A program made the translations under genes and the position numbers. From Deltaproteobacteria bacterium (GTDB taxonomy: Bacteria > Myxococcota > JADLHZ01), in contig JADLHZ010000012.1 of the NCBI GenBank assembly GCA_020848545.1, positions 62,001 through 126,000 on the forward strand: a DNA stretch of 64,000 nt, given 5' to 3'. The first letter of the stretch is position 1; the number at the start of each line of letters is the position of its first letter. Positions 1 to 9,189 of the stretch are shown piece by piece. The notes beneath the pieces are model-generated. The model was not told the origin of the DNA. It saw nothing but the letters and a program-made list of their open reading frames with translations, and searched no databases.

Positions 1-2
1 GT

Positions 3-908
3 ACGAACGGCGCCGTCCTCCTCAGCACCTTGCCGGGCCCGCTCGGACCGCCGCTCGGGCCGTGCTCCGCGGGATCGATCTTCGTGCGCGGCGGGCAAGT
101 CATCGTGCTCGCAAAAGCCACGGACAACGCCGCGTCGTGCAGCTCGCCAGGATCGATCCGCACCGTGCTCTTCGCGTTCGACGATACCGGCACGATGGTC
201 CCGGGCTACGACTCCGCCGGCGCGCACGACGTCTACGCCGTGCATACGGAGGGCGGCTCGTACGATCAGACGCTCGCCGGCGGCGCCGAGAACGCGAGCG
301 GCGAGATCGTGGCGCTCGGCGGCAGCATCCGCTCCGGCTCGAACACGATGGCGCTCGCCTCGCGCTTCGACACGTTGGCGCCCCCCGCGATCGCGGTGAA
401 CAGCTTCGCCGCCGTCTCCTTCGCCACCAGCGGCTCCAACGGCGCCGACGTTCTGCGCGGCGCCACGGCGGCTGCGGCCGGCTCTTGGTACGCCGTCGGC
501 TCGGCGACGCGCACGACGTGGGCGGTCGAGCACGCGTTGGTCGCGCGCATCAAGAGCGACGGCGTGCTCGACGGCACCTTCGCGTCGAGCGGCGTCCTTC
601 ACTTCGTACCCGGCATCGCCGCGAGCGAAGGCCGCCTGGCCGCGGTCATCACGGACGCAATGAACCGCGCGATCGCCTGCGGCACGCTCGTCGACTCGCT
701 CGCGGCGAAGCGCATGGTGGCGACGCGGCTCACTCCCTCCGGCACCGTCGACGACGCCTTTGGCAGCCAGGGCTACTTCGTGGTCACACCCGCGGCAGGC
801 GATCTCGAAGGCGGCGCGATGGCGATCGACAGCAAGCTGCGCGTGTGGATCTTCGGTGGGCAACCGGCCACGGGAAACGTCTACGCGGCGAGGTTGTTCA
901 GCGAATAA
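3..908 (+). CDS. Delta-60-repeat-like protein, 3' part only
   Basis: The reading frame is already open at base 3, with no stop or convincing start before it, so the gene begins upstream of the window and only its last ~300 codons are seen. Two segments about 60 residues apart (GVLDGTFASSGVLHF and GTVDDAFGSQGYFVV) fit the D-x-x-F-G-x-x-G-x-V pattern of delta-60 repeats, a beta-propeller-like repeat of secreted or surface proteins, common in myxobacteria. The Ala/Gly/Ser/Thr-rich composition is typical of exported proteins. The gene ends just before, and converges on, the Ser/Thr kinase gene. The biochemical role is unknown; the repeat assignment is from motif reading only. Confidence 0.65.
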   Translation, partial: TNGAVLLSTLPGPLGPPLGPCSAGSIFVRGGQVIVLAKATDNAASCSSPGSIRTVLFAFDDTGTMVPGYDSAGAHDVYAVHTEGGSYDQTLAGGAENASGEIVALGGSIRSGSNTMALASRFDTLAPPAIAVNSFAAVSFATSGSNGADVLRGATAAAAGSWYAVGSATRTTWAVEHALVARIKSDGVLDGTFASSGVLHFVPGIAASEGRLAAVITDAMNRAIACGTLVDSLAAKRMVATRLTPSGTVDDAFGSQGYFVVTPAAGDLEGGAMAIDSKLRVWIFGGQPATGNVYAARLFSE

Positions 909-934
909 CGGCGCCTCGGTCGCCCAGAATGTCG

Positions 935-2524
935 CTAGCGCGTAAAGTCGAACACCGCGAGCGTCTCGCCCTCTTCCGCCGACACGTCGACCACGCGCTC
1001 GATGCGCCCGTAGCGCGGGTTGTCGACGATCACCGCGTGCGGCCCCGCTGACAACACGACGACACGCAGCTCCGGCGTCACGCCGCGCTCGACGCCGTCG
1101 ATCGTCACCTTGCCCCACGGCTTCACCGCCACGCGCAGCGCGCCCGTCACTGGCGGCGGCAACGGCACCGGCGCCACCGGCGGCGTCTCGGCGATCGTCG
1201 TCACGGGGCGCGGCCGCAGCAACCGCACGCCAGCCCAGGTCAAGACGAAGCTGAGCACGAGCGCGGCGACGAGATAGTACGGCCAGCGCGCCGGCCCTTT
1301 CTCGCGCCGCAGTTTCTTGATCGCCGTCTGCAGCTTCTCGCCGCCGCGCAAGGTCGTCTCTTCGCTGCGCTCGCCTGGCGTCGTCGCGACGGTCGTCTTG
1401 TCTGCGCTGACCGCGGTGACGGCAGTCTTGTCGTGGACCTCGGTCTGCTTCGTGATCTCGGTCCGGTCCTTCGGCGGCGCGTGGCGGGCGTTCCAGTGCG
1501 TGACTTCTTCGAGCGGCGGCTCGCCCGAGCCCATCAGCATGCGCTTCATCCGCGTGAAGTCGCCGCCTTCGCCTTCGACCGGCTTCAGGTCACGCGGCTT
1601 CGACCCGCGCGCCTTCGCAATCGCTTTACACACATCCTCGAAGGGCTTCCCCGCACGCGCGCCGAGGCGAAACAAGGTGTTCTTCGCTTCACCGACGAGC
1701 GCCGCGCGCTTGCCGATGTCCTTGTCGAGCAGGCTCGCGATCAACGCCTCGTACTCGGGCGAGCAGTCGATGAGCTGCGTCAGCGGAAACGGCGGCGACT
1801 TCATGATCGCCACCATCGAGTCGCGCAAGGTCTCGCCGGGAAACGGCAGCACCTCGGTCGACAAGAAGTAGAGCGTGGAGCCGAGCGAGAAGATGTCGCT
1901 CGCCGGCGTCAGGCGCAGGCCGCGCAGTTGTTCGGGGCTCGCGAACGCCGGCGTGCCGACGCACTTCGTGGGCTTGTCGATGAAGGTGTCGCCCGGCGCC
2001 GCTTCTTCCGAGAGCAGCCCTTTGCAGAAGCCGAAGTCGATGAGCACGACGCGGCCTTCTTCGGACAGCATCGCGTTCTCGGGCTTGATGTCGCGGTGGA
2101 TGATGCCCTTCTCGTGCATCGCCGCGATCGCTGCCGCGAGCATGTAACCGACGGCGCACGTCTCGAGCTCGTCGAGCGGCCGGCCGGTGACGAGCGAGAG
2201 CAAGTCGACGCCCTTCACGCGCTCGATGATCAGAAAGGGCGTCTTGCACTCGGGGCCCGAGTAGTCGATGACGCGCACCACGTTCGGATGCTCGACCTGC
2301 GCCAGCGCTTTGGCCTCGCGGTGAAAGCGCATCGACTCGTCGGGCGTGGCGTCTTCTTGGCCGAGGCGCAGCTTGACGGCGACCTCGCGGCCGAGGCGCG
2401 TGTCGGTCGCGAGCAGCACCTTCGCCGTCGAGCCTTCGCCGAGGTAGCCGTCGACCACGTAGCGATCGAAAGGCGCGTAGGCTTGGCCTTCCAGGGCGAG
2501 CAGTTTTCGCAGCGTCACTGCCAC
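935..2524 (-). CDS. Membrane-anchored Ser/Thr protein kinase with C-terminal PEGA-like domain
   Basis: 529-residue Hanks-type kinase. The kinase domain fills roughly residues 20-285: glycine loop GYLGEGSTAKV near 27-36, ATP lysine in EVAVKL, catalytic loop IIHRDIKPEN, metal-binding DFG in VLIDFGF, and TPAFASPEQL as the APE region. A Thr/Glu-rich linker follows, then one transmembrane helix at about 414-436. The last ~70 residues, with TIDGVERG and a following G-x-H, look like a PEGA surface-binding domain. The kinase therefore faces the cytoplasm and the PEGA-like part the periplasm. The start is GTG, and the gene diverges from the TPR lipoprotein gene only about 80 bases away, so the two may share a control region. 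The substrate cannot be read from the sequence. Confidence 0.93.
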   Translation of the reverse strand: MAVTLRKLLALEGQAYAPFDRYVVDGYLGEGSTAKVLLATDTRLGREVAVKLRLGQEDATPDESMRFHREAKALAQVEHPNVVRVIDYSGPECKTPFLIIERVKGVDLLSLVTGRPLDELETCAVGYMLAAAIAAMHEKGIIHRDIKPENAMLSEEGRVVLIDFGFCKGLLSEEAAPGDTFIDKPTKCVGTPAFASPEQLRGLRLTPASDIFSLGSTLYFLSTEVLPFPGETLRDSMVAIMKSPPFPLTQLIDCSPEYEALIASLLDKDIGKRAALVGEAKNTLFRLGARAGKPFEDVCKAIAKARGSKPRDLKPVEGEGGDFTRMKRMLMGSGEPPLEEVTHWNARHAPPKDRTEITKQTEVHDKTAVTAVSADKTTVATTPGERSEETTLRGGEKLQTAIKKLRREKGPARWPYYLVAALVLSFVLTWAGVRLLRPRPVTTIAETPPVAPVPLPPPVTGALRVAVKPWGKVTIDGVERGVTPELRVVVLSAGPHAVIVDNPRYGRIERVVDVSAEEGETLAVFDFTR

Positions 2525-2608
2525 CCGCTGACTTTAGGCGCGCCGGGGTGTTGTCGCAAGGAGCGAATGAAGTGGCAGGGTGTCCGAAAGTCTGCGACAA
2601 CTGAGGCG

Positions 2609-3565
2609 ATGGCTTTGCGGCTCGCGCTCATCTGCATGCTCACCGCGTCAGCGTGTCGGAGCGACGTCGCCAACGGGATCGACGCCGCGAACCAGCAGTT
2701 CTTCGAGCAACGCTACGCGCGCGCCGAGGGCTTGTATCGCCGCACCTTGAAGCGCCTCGACGAGCGCGACGGCGGTAAAGCGAAGCCGTCGCCCGAGCTC
2801 TTGACCGTGCTCGACCGCTTGGGCCGCATCAACGCGCTCTACCTGCACAACTACGAGCAGGCGATCTCGGACTACGGGCGGCTCGTCTCCGACTATCCCG
2901 AGAGCGAAGAGGGCTTCGAAGCGCAGGTGACGATCGCCGACATCTTCGAGAACCGCATGGGCAACCTGCCGCAGGCGGCCACCGAGTATCAGCGGCTCGT
3001 GCGGAAGTTTCCGAATCACAAAGACACGCCGAAGTATCAGCTGCAGCTCGCCGAGCTCTACTTCCGCATGAAGAACCACGAGCAAGCCGAGCTCGCGTCG
3101 CAAGAGCTCGTCACGCGCTGGCCGACGTCGCCCTTCGTGCCGAAGGCGCGCTTCAACATCGCGAACGTGGCCTACGTCATGGGCCGCGTGCAGGATGCGC
3201 TGCAAGGCTACGAGAAGGTGCTCAAGGATTTTCCGACCGACCCCGTCGCGCCGCTCGTGCAGTTCGAGATGGCGAGCTGCCACCAAGAGCTCGGCGACGC
3301 CGGCCGCGCGCTCGATCTCCTCTTCGAGGCGCTGAAGACGCACCCGCACCCGCAGGTCGTGCAGCGGAAGATCACCCGCATCCGCCGCCGCCAGAACATC
3401 ACGGCGCCAAAGCACAACATCATCGCCGAGTCGCCGCATGGTTCAGGAGGGGCCGCCGGCGCCGCCGCCAGCCGTCCCTCCGGCAAGCGCAAGCCGGAAG
3501 CGACCGCCGCCACCGTCAAAGAGGACCCGGTCCCGTCCGCCGAAGCGCCCGAAGATCCGCAATAG
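2609..3565 (+). CDS. TPR-containing outer-membrane lipoprotein (BamD/YbgF-like architecture)
   Basis: About 318 residues. The N-terminus MALRLALICMLTASAC is a short lipoprotein signal with Cys following T-A-S-A. The mature part is a run of tetratricopeptide-type helical pairs (for example FEQRYARAEGLYRRTL, YEQAISDYGRLVSDYPES, LPQAATEYQRLVRKFPN, VQDALQGYEKVLKDFP) to about residue 260, then a low-complexity Ala/Pro/Lys tail. Such proteins are periplasmic scaffolds attached to a membrane; no specific partner is visible. I chose the ATG at 2609 because it gives a normal signal length; an ATG at 2567 with an AAGGAG just upstream is possible and would lengthen the n-region by 14 residues. The gene is divergent from the Ser/Thr kinase. 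Confidence 0.85.
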   Translation: MALRLALICMLTASACRSDVANGIDAANQQFFEQRYARAEGLYRRTLKRLDERDGGKAKPSPELLTVLDRLGRINALYLHNYEQAISDYGRLVSDYPESEEGFEAQVTIADIFENRMGNLPQAATEYQRLVRKFPNHKDTPKYQLQLAELYFRMKNHEQAELASQELVTRWPTSPFVPKARFNIANVAYVMGRVQDALQGYEKVLKDFPTDPVAPLVQFEMASCHQELGDAGRALDLLFEALKTHPHPQVVQRKITRIRRRQNITAPKHNIIAESPHGSGGAAGAAASRPSGKRKPEATAATVKEDPVPSAEAPEDPQ

Positions 3566-3567
3566 CG

Positions 3568-3635
3568 CCTCCCCGGTCCCTTTTCGGGCCGCCTCCCCGG
3601 TCCCTTTTCCCTTTTCTCCCCGGTCCCTTTTCGGG
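3568..3635 (+). repeat. Three close direct copies of a GGTCCC-containing 17-mer
   Basis: The 17-mer CTCCCCGGTCCCTTTTC occurs three times between the TPR gene stop and the heme A synthase start (units beginning near 3568, 3592 and 3616). The same 17-mer forms the right arm of the perfect hairpin at 53649-53691 in this window, so it belongs to a dispersed repeat family. Its closeness to gene ends suggests a REP-like or terminator-like element. No transposase is nearby. Confidence 0.8.
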
Positions 3636-3648
3636 TAGCGGCCGGCGC

Positions 3649-4566
3649 GTGCGATTTCAGCGCTTCGCCGGCTTCGTCGTCGTGTACAACCTCGCCGTCA
3701 TTCTGTTTGGCGCGTGGGTGCGGATCACCGGCTCGGGCGCGGGGTGCGGCGAGCATTGGCCGACGTGCAACGGCGACGTCATCCCGCGCGCGCCGGCGTT
3801 GAAGACGATCATCGAGTACACGCACCGAACGACGAGCGGGCTCTGCCTCGTCTTCGCGATCGTGCTCGTCGCGTGGGCGTACAAAGCGTTCAGCAAGGGC
3901 CACGCCGTGCGCAAGGCGTCCGTCACGGTGCTCGTGTTCGTGCTGCTCGAAGCGGCGGTCGGCGCTGGGCTCGTGCGCTTCGGCCTCGTCGACAAGGACG
4001 AGTCGGTCGCCCGCGCGGTCGTCATCGCGTTTCACTTGCTGAACACGCTCGGCTTGCTCGCGGCGGGCGGCCTCGCCACGTACTTTTCGGCCTTCACCAT
4101 CGGCGAGCGCCAAATCCTCGCGCCCGAGAAGAAGCTGCTCTTCGGCGGCGTCATCGCGATCCTGCTGACGAGCGCCACCGGCGCCGTCACCGCGCTTGGC
4201 GACACCTTGTTCCCCGTCGCCGCGTCACAGCCGGCGATCGAACGCTGGAACGACCTCTCGCAAGGCGCGCACTTTCTCATCCGCCTGCGCATCGTGCACC
4301 CGGTGATCGCCATCGGCGCCGCCGTCTACATCTTCCTCGTCGCCCGCCTCTCTGGCCTCCGCGCGAACGACGCGTATGCGAAGAACACAGCGAAGGTGCT
4401 CGGCGGCATGGTGCAAGCGCAGATCCTCGTCGGCTTCGCCAACGTCACCTTGAAGGCGCCGGGCTACATGCAGATCGTGCACTTGTTCGTGGCGAACGTG
4501 ACGTGGCTCGTGCTCGTCACGCTGATCGCGACGCGGTTTTGGCCGGCTAAGCCAACTCAAAACTGA
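3649..4566 (+). CDS. ctaA: Heme A synthase (COX15/CtaA family)
   Basis: 305 residues with about eight hydrophobic helices. The N-terminus LFGAWVRITGSGAGCGEHWP and the following P-T-C-N-G motif and EYTHRTTSG are the signature of the COX15/CtaA family, in which the His of EYTHR is a heme ligand. The enzyme converts heme O to heme A in the cytoplasmic membrane for aa3-type cytochrome oxidases. The start is GTG; the direct repeats at 3568-3635 lie immediately upstream and leave no obvious Shine-Dalgarno. The 3' end overlaps the convergent outer-membrane protein gene by 10 bases. No heme O synthase or oxidase subunit gene is adjacent in this window. Confidence 0.93.
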   Translation: MRFQRFAGFVVVYNLAVILFGAWVRITGSGAGCGEHWPTCNGDVIPRAPALKTIIEYTHRTTSGLCLVFAIVLVAWAYKAFSKGHAVRKASVTVLVFVLLEAAVGAGLVRFGLVDKDESVARAVVIAFHLLNTLGLLAAGGLATYFSAFTIGERQILAPEKKLLFGGVIAILLTSATGAVTALGDTLFPVAASQPAIERWNDLSQGAHFLIRLRIVHPVIAIGAAVYIFLVARLSGLRANDAYAKNTAKVLGGMVQAQILVGFANVTLKAPGYMQIVHLFVANVTWLVLVTLIATRFWPAKPTQN

Positions 4567-6329
4567 ACAGACAAACGGCCGAGCACGCGGTGCGCGAAGC
4601 CCGGCGTTTGCAGGCCCTGCGCGTTCGGCGTCGGGTTGCGCAACGCCATGTCGAGCGGCAGGAACAGGCCGTACTGGATCGAGGCGTCGAAGCCTTTGTT
4701 CTTCAGCGGATTGTAGAACGCTTCGAAGTCGAGCTCGAAGCCGATCGGCGAGCGGCCGCCCGGCGTCGACGAGCCGTACAACGCTTGCGCGTAGATCGGC
4801 GCGAAGCGACCGCCGAGCCCATTGCCGAAGGTGTAGCTGACCTCGGGCTTGATGTACCAAGCGCCGCTCACTGTCCCGAGCAATTCCCGGAACAAGATGA
4901 GATCGACGCGGTAGTCGCGGTTGAATTGGAAGTTGTTGATCGTCGTGTCGTTGATGCCGCGGATGTCGCCGCGCTTGTTGTACGCGTCTTGGCCGATACC
5001 GAAGCCCGGTGAGTCGTCGCCGCTCGCGATGCCGGCGCGCAGGCGCACGTAGAGCTCGGGCAGAATGTCGTAGCGCGCATCGAGCGCCGCGCCCCATTGA
5101 TACGCCCGGTTGCGCGTCATGCAGGGCGGCGGCCGCGCGTCGCTGCAAAGATCGTCGGGAATCACCGAGGTCACCGACGTCGGATCGTTGCCCGAGGGCA
5201 AGAGGAAGTGCGCGTAGAGAAAGAGCGCTTCGAGCTCGAACGAGAACTTCTTGTACTGCAGCTTCAACCAACCGTCGACCACGTACGCGAACGAGTCGCG
5301 CGCCTGCCGCGTGATCACCGTGTCCGGGTTGTTTGGATCGAAGGGCGTCGTCGGGTTGATGAAGTAGCGCGGATTCTCGCGGGCCTGGAAGCGGAACATG
5401 TTCCACAGGCCCCAGTTGAAGACGACCTCGCCGCGCTCGAGCATCTCTTTGACGTCTTCGGGGGCGTCCTTCTTCGCCACTTGCAGCGAGAGCTGCGTCG
5501 CGTCGTCGAGCTGATCGAGATCGCGCGCTTGGCCGTAGGGCTGCGCGTTCGACAGCGTCGTCGGGCCTTCCGACATGTAGTCGATCATCGGCACGATGTA
5601 GTAGCTGCCGAGCATGCCAACGAACGAGATGCGATCCACGTTGTCGCCGTGATCGCAGTCGATGCAGTCGCCTTCGTTCGCGTACATGCCGAGGCCCCAG
5701 CGGTTCGGCTGGCGACCGAAGCGCAGCTCGCCGATCGGGGTCGCGACCTTGGCGTAGACGCGGCGCACTTGGATCACGTCGCGCAGCGCGTTCCAGCCGG
5801 CGTTCGGCGACGCTTGCCCGACTTCGAGCACGTTCACCACGGGGCCGCCGCGGTTCACCGAGTTCGCTGTCGAGCCGAGCACCACGTTGTCGAACACGTC
5901 GAAGGTGGCGACGAGCTGAATGTCTTCCGTGATGTTCAAGGTCGGCGTGACGCGCAGGCGCATGTTCGCGCCGGCGACGGTCGCATCGCGGCCCGCGCTC
6001 GTCGTGTCGGTGCGGCGAATGTTGATGCCCGGCACGTCGTTGGCGAGGTGGCCGTTGAAGATCAAATCGGGACGCAAGCGGAAGTAGCCGTCGAGCTCCA
6101 AGAGATTGAGCTGCGGCTTCTGGACGTCCCAGTCTTCCGCGTTCCATTCGGCCGGCGGTAAGTCCGAGCCTTGCGCGCCGGCAGATCCTGGTGTCGCCGC
6201 GGGCAACTGCGTCGGCGCTGGAACGATCGGCGCGTTCAAGTCGACGGGTTTCGACGCCGGCTCCTCCGCCGCGAAAGCCGCGGACGAGAGCAGGAGCGCG
6301 CTAAAGGCACAGAAAAACGACCTGATCAT
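4557..6329 (-). CDS. Large outer-membrane beta-barrel protein (resembles the myxobacterial TIGR04551 group)
   Basis: 590 residues from ATG 6329. MIRSFFCAFSALLLSSAAFA is a clean Sec signal peptide. The rest is rich in alternating aromatic/hydrophobic strands (GYFRLRPDLIFNGHL, NMRLRVTPTLNITEDIQL, ELRFGRQPNRWGLGMYAN) and ends in LGRLSVQF, a terminal-Phe beta-strand typical of outer-membrane barrels. The gene has no cotranscribed neighbour on its strand. The assignment to the TIGR04551 family is from memory of its motif style (an EGDCIDCDHGDNVDRI loop) and should be confirmed by profile search. A GTG at 6344 is a possible but less likely start because it would extend the signal n-region. Confidence 0.82.
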   Translation of the reverse strand: MIRSFFCAFSALLLSSAAFAAEEPASKPVDLNAPIVPAPTQLPAATPGSAGAQGSDLPPAEWNAEDWDVQKPQLNLLELDGYFRLRPDLIFNGHLANDVPGINIRRTDTTSAGRDATVAGANMRLRVTPTLNITEDIQLVATFDVFDNVVLGSTANSVNRGGPVVNVLEVGQASPNAGWNALRDVIQVRRVYAKVATPIGELRFGRQPNRWGLGMYANEGDCIDCDHGDNVDRISFVGMLGSYYIVPMIDYMSEGPTTLSNAQPYGQARDLDQLDDATQLSLQVAKKDAPEDVKEMLERGEVVFNWGLWNMFRFQARENPRYFINPTTPFDPNNPDTVITRQARDSFAYVVDGWLKLQYKKFSFELEALFLYAHFLLPSGNDPTSVTSVIPDDLCSDARPPPCMTRNRAYQWGAALDARYDILPELYVRLRAGIASGDDSPGFGIGQDAYNKRGDIRGINDTTINNFQFNRDYRVDLILFRELLGTVSGAWYIKPEVSYTFGNGLGGRFAPIYAQALYGSSTPGGRSPIGFELDFEAFYNPLKNKGFDASIQYGLFLPLDMALRNPTPNAQGLQTPGFAHRVLGRLSVQF

Positions 6330-6463
6330 GCGATGGTGTCCCACGAAAGTCGGCGAGCGCTATCACGCGAAGGGGGCGTGCTCAAGGCAAACGCCAGAGC
6401 AAGCCGCGCCGCCTTCGCCGCCCGTTGATTCGCCCCCACAAGCGCGCGTAAGCAAGCCGGTCT

Positions 6464-7828
6464 ATGTCGCTCGACGAGAAGTCCGCCGAGATCGTCGCCA
6501 AGGACGCCGCCAAAGCGAGCGGCCACGCCGTCCACTTCGCCGGGCTCGCCGCGCTCTCGGGCGGATTGAAAGCCGCGCGCTTCAAGCTCGACAACGGCCT
6601 CACCTTGCTCACGCTGCCGGACAGCCAAGCGCCGATCTTCGCGTTCCAAACCTGGTTCAGCGTCGGCTCGCGCCACGAACCGAAGGGCAAGACCGGCATC
6701 GCGCACCTCTTCGAGCACCTGATGTTCAAAGGCACGAAGACGCACCCGCTCGGCGAGTTCGATCACGAGATGGAAAAGCGCGGGGCCCAGACGAACGCGG
6801 CGACGTGGGTCGATTGGACCTATTATAGAGAGTCGCTCCCTGCCCTCGGCGACAACTTCGAGACCGTGCTCGGCTATGAGAGCGATCGCATGGTCAACCT
6901 GGCGCTCACCCAAGAGATGGTCGACTCCGAGCGCGAGGTCGTCAAGAACGAGCGGCGCCTGCGCGTCGACGATTCGATCCACGGCTCGCTCGACGAGCTC
7001 ATGTATCAAACCGCATTCATCGCCCACAGCTACGGCCACCCGACCATCGGCTATATGGACGATCTCAACGCGATGACGCTCAAAGAGTTCGAGGCGTTCT
7101 ACCGATCGTACTACGCGCCGAACAACGCGAACGTCGTCATCGTCGGCGATCTCGACCCCGTGCGCATGGTAGCGGGCGTCGCCAAGGCCTACGGCGCCAT
7201 CCAGAGGCAACCGGTGCCGCCGCCGCCGACCGCCGTCGAGCCGCCGCAAAAAGACATCCGCCGCGCGGCGATCAAGAAGCCGACCGACACCGAGCGGGCG
7301 AGCATCGTCTTTCACGGCCCGCCGCAGAGCCACGAAGATCACGCGGCGTTGCAAGTGGCGGCGGAGATCCTCTGTGGCGGCGAGACCGGGCGCATTTACT
7401 CGGAGCTCGTCATCGACAAAGAGCTCTGCCAAGAAGCGCACGCCTCGCTCACGCCCTACAAGGAGCCCGGCCTCTTTCAGATCGACATCGGCATGAAGCC
7501 CGGCCTCGAGCACGCGCAGGCCGAAGCGATCGTCGTCGCGCACCTGCAGAAGCTCGCCAAGGAAGGCCCGGCGGCCAAAGAAGTCGAGAAGACGAAGAAC
7601 CGCATCGAAGCGGCGTTCTTGCGCGTGCTGCTCGACGCCGACGGCAAGGCCGAGCAGATCGGCCACTTCGAGACCACGGCCGGCGACGCGAGCTTCTTGT
7701 CCACCGTGCTCGAACGCTTGCGCAAGGTCGACGAGGGCGCCGTGCAAAAGGCCGCTGAAAAATATCTGAACCCGAACGCGCGCACGGTCGCCTGCGCGCT
7801 CCCCGAGAACGAAGAACGCCAGGCATGA
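6464..7828 (+). CDS. M16 family zinc metallopeptidase, catalytic subunit
   Basis: 454 residues. The inverted zinc motif HxxEH is intact as HLFEH at residues 81-85 in GIAHLFEHLMFKGT, and the distal Glu lies in REVVKNERRLR about 76 residues later. The N-terminal catalytic lobe is followed by the usual inactive lobe. There is no signal peptide, so it is probably cytoplasmic or exported by an unseen route. The next gene, overlapping by ATGA, encodes a partner without the zinc motif. In the M16B subfamily such pairs form a closed heterodimer that degrades peptides. Substrate unknown. Confidence 0.93.
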   Translation: MSLDEKSAEIVAKDAAKASGHAVHFAGLAALSGGLKAARFKLDNGLTLLTLPDSQAPIFAFQTWFSVGSRHEPKGKTGIAHLFEHLMFKGTKTHPLGEFDHEMEKRGAQTNAATWVDWTYYRESLPALGDNFETVLGYESDRMVNLALTQEMVDSEREVVKNERRLRVDDSIHGSLDELMYQTAFIAHSYGHPTIGYMDDLNAMTLKEFEAFYRSYYAPNNANVVIVGDLDPVRMVAGVAKAYGAIQRQPVPPPPTAVEPPQKDIRRAAIKKPTDTERASIVFHGPPQSHEDHAALQVAAEILCGGETGRIYSELVIDKELCQEAHASLTPYKEPGLFQIDIGMKPGLEHAQAEAIVVAHLQKLAKEGPAAKEVEKTKNRIEAAFLRVLLDADGKAEQIGHFETTAGDASFLSTVLERLRKVDEGAVQKAAEKYLNPNARTVACALPENEERQA

Positions 7829-9189
7829 CCGCGGCGTTGCTGTGGAGCTGCATGACTCTGATGAGCGCATCCCCGAAGATGAAAGGCGTCGACCGCGTCG
7901 ATCGCCCGGACGGCATCACCCTGCTCGTCGCCGAAGATCGCTCGCTGCCGCGGGTCTCGTTTCGCATCGCGCTGCGCTCGGGCGGCGCCGAAGACCCCGA
8001 CGAGCTGCAGGGCCTCACCCGTGTCACGAGCGAGCTCGTCCTGCGCGGCACGAAGAAGCATGCGCGCCGCGCCTTCAGTGAGCTCGTCGAGGGCTACGGC
8101 AGCTCGCTGAGCGGCGACTCCGGCAGTGAGTCGCAGACGTGGGGCGGCGAGTCGCTCTCGCGTTACTTCGAAAAGACCTTCGCGCTCCTGGCCGAAGCGT
8201 TGTTGGAGCCGGCGTTCGCGCAAGAAGAGCTCGACAAGCTCGTGCGCGAGATGGAGGCCGAGCGCACCACGCGCAAAGACGACGACTCCACGCTCTCGCG
8301 CCTCGCGTTTCGCCGGGCGTTGTACGGCGCCCATGTCTACGGCCGCGATCCGCTCGGCACCAAGGCGTCCCTCGCCGCGCTGACGCCGGAGCACCTGAGA
8401 AAAGAGCACACGCGCCGGCTCGTGCGCGGCAACATGATCGTCGCGGCCGCGGGCGACATCGACGTGGCGACGTTGTCAGGGTTGCTCGACCGCTACTTCG
8501 CTGCGATCCCGGCCGGCGCGTCTTTGAGCAAAGAGATGGCGCCGACGCCGGAGCCGACGGGCATCACCTTGTATGTCGTCGACAAGCCCGAGCGCACGCA
8601 GACGCAGATCATCTTGGGGCGCCCGGCCTTGAAGGGCACGAACCCCGATCACCTGGCGATGAACGTGGCGGCGACGGCGTTCGGCGGCACCTTCACCGCG
8701 CCGTTGATGCACGAGATCCGCGAAGTGCGCGGCTGGTCGTACGGCGCCTACGCCGCGATCAGCGAGATGCGCGGCCGCGGCGGCTTCTCGATGGTCGCGG
8801 CGCCTGCCACCGGCGACACCGTCGGCTGCATCGAGCTCATGGTCGAGCTCTACAAGAAGTTTTGGAACGGCGACTACCCGGCGTCCCTCTTCGAGTTTGG
8901 CCGCTCGTACCTCTTGAACCAATTTCCGTTCAACGTCGCCACGCCCGACGCCCGCGTCAGCGAGTACTTGCACGCCGAGCTCATGGGGTACGGCGACAAT
9001 TGGGTGCAGAGCTTCCCGGACCGCCTCGGCGCGCTGAAGCCCGACGCGATTCGCCAGATGCCCAAGCGCTACCTGAGCGACACCGACTTCATCATCGTCA
9101 TCGTCGCCACCCATAAGGAGCTGCAGAACGCCCTTGCGAACCTGAGCTTCTCGCCCGAGATCAAAGTGTTGCCAGTGGAGGCCGAATGA
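7825..9189 (+). CDS. M16 family partner subunit without the zinc-binding motif
   Basis: 454 residues, the same length as the upstream M16 enzyme and overlapping it by four bases (ATGA), so expression is likely translationally coupled. At the place of HxxEH it reads LTRVTSELVLRGT, so no zinc site is present. The C-terminal lobe keeps EVRGWSYGAYA, the Arg/Tyr substrate-contact motif of M16B regulatory subunits. Family knowledge suggests it completes the active chamber of a heterodimer with the upstream protein. The N-terminus is weakly hydrophobic but not a convincing signal peptide. Confidence 0.9.
   Translation: MTAALLWSCMTLMSASPKMKGVDRVDRPDGITLLVAEDRSLPRVSFRIALRSGGAEDPDELQGLTRVTSELVLRGTKKHARRAFSELVEGYGSSLSGDSGSESQTWGGESLSRYFEKTFALLAEALLEPAFAQEELDKLVREMEAERTTRKDDDSTLSRLAFRRALYGAHVYGRDPLGTKASLAALTPEHLRKEHTRRLVRGNMIVAAAGDIDVATLSGLLDRYFAAIPAGASLSKEMAPTPEPTGITLYVVDKPERTQTQIILGRPALKGTNPDHLAMNVAATAFGGTFTAPLMHEIREVRGWSYGAYAAISEMRGRGGFSMVAAPATGDTVGCIELMVELYKKFWNGDYPASLFEFGRSYLLNQFPFNVATPDARVSEYLHAELMGYGDNWVQSFPDRLGALKPDAIRQMPKRYLSDTDFIIVIVATHKELQNALANLSFSPEIKVLPVEAE

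Noticed and set aside
1433-2608. Plus-strand extension of the TPR lipoprotein frame back over the kinase gene
   Set aside because: The region before 2567 is antisense to the kinase; the signal peptide marks the start at 2609 or 2567.
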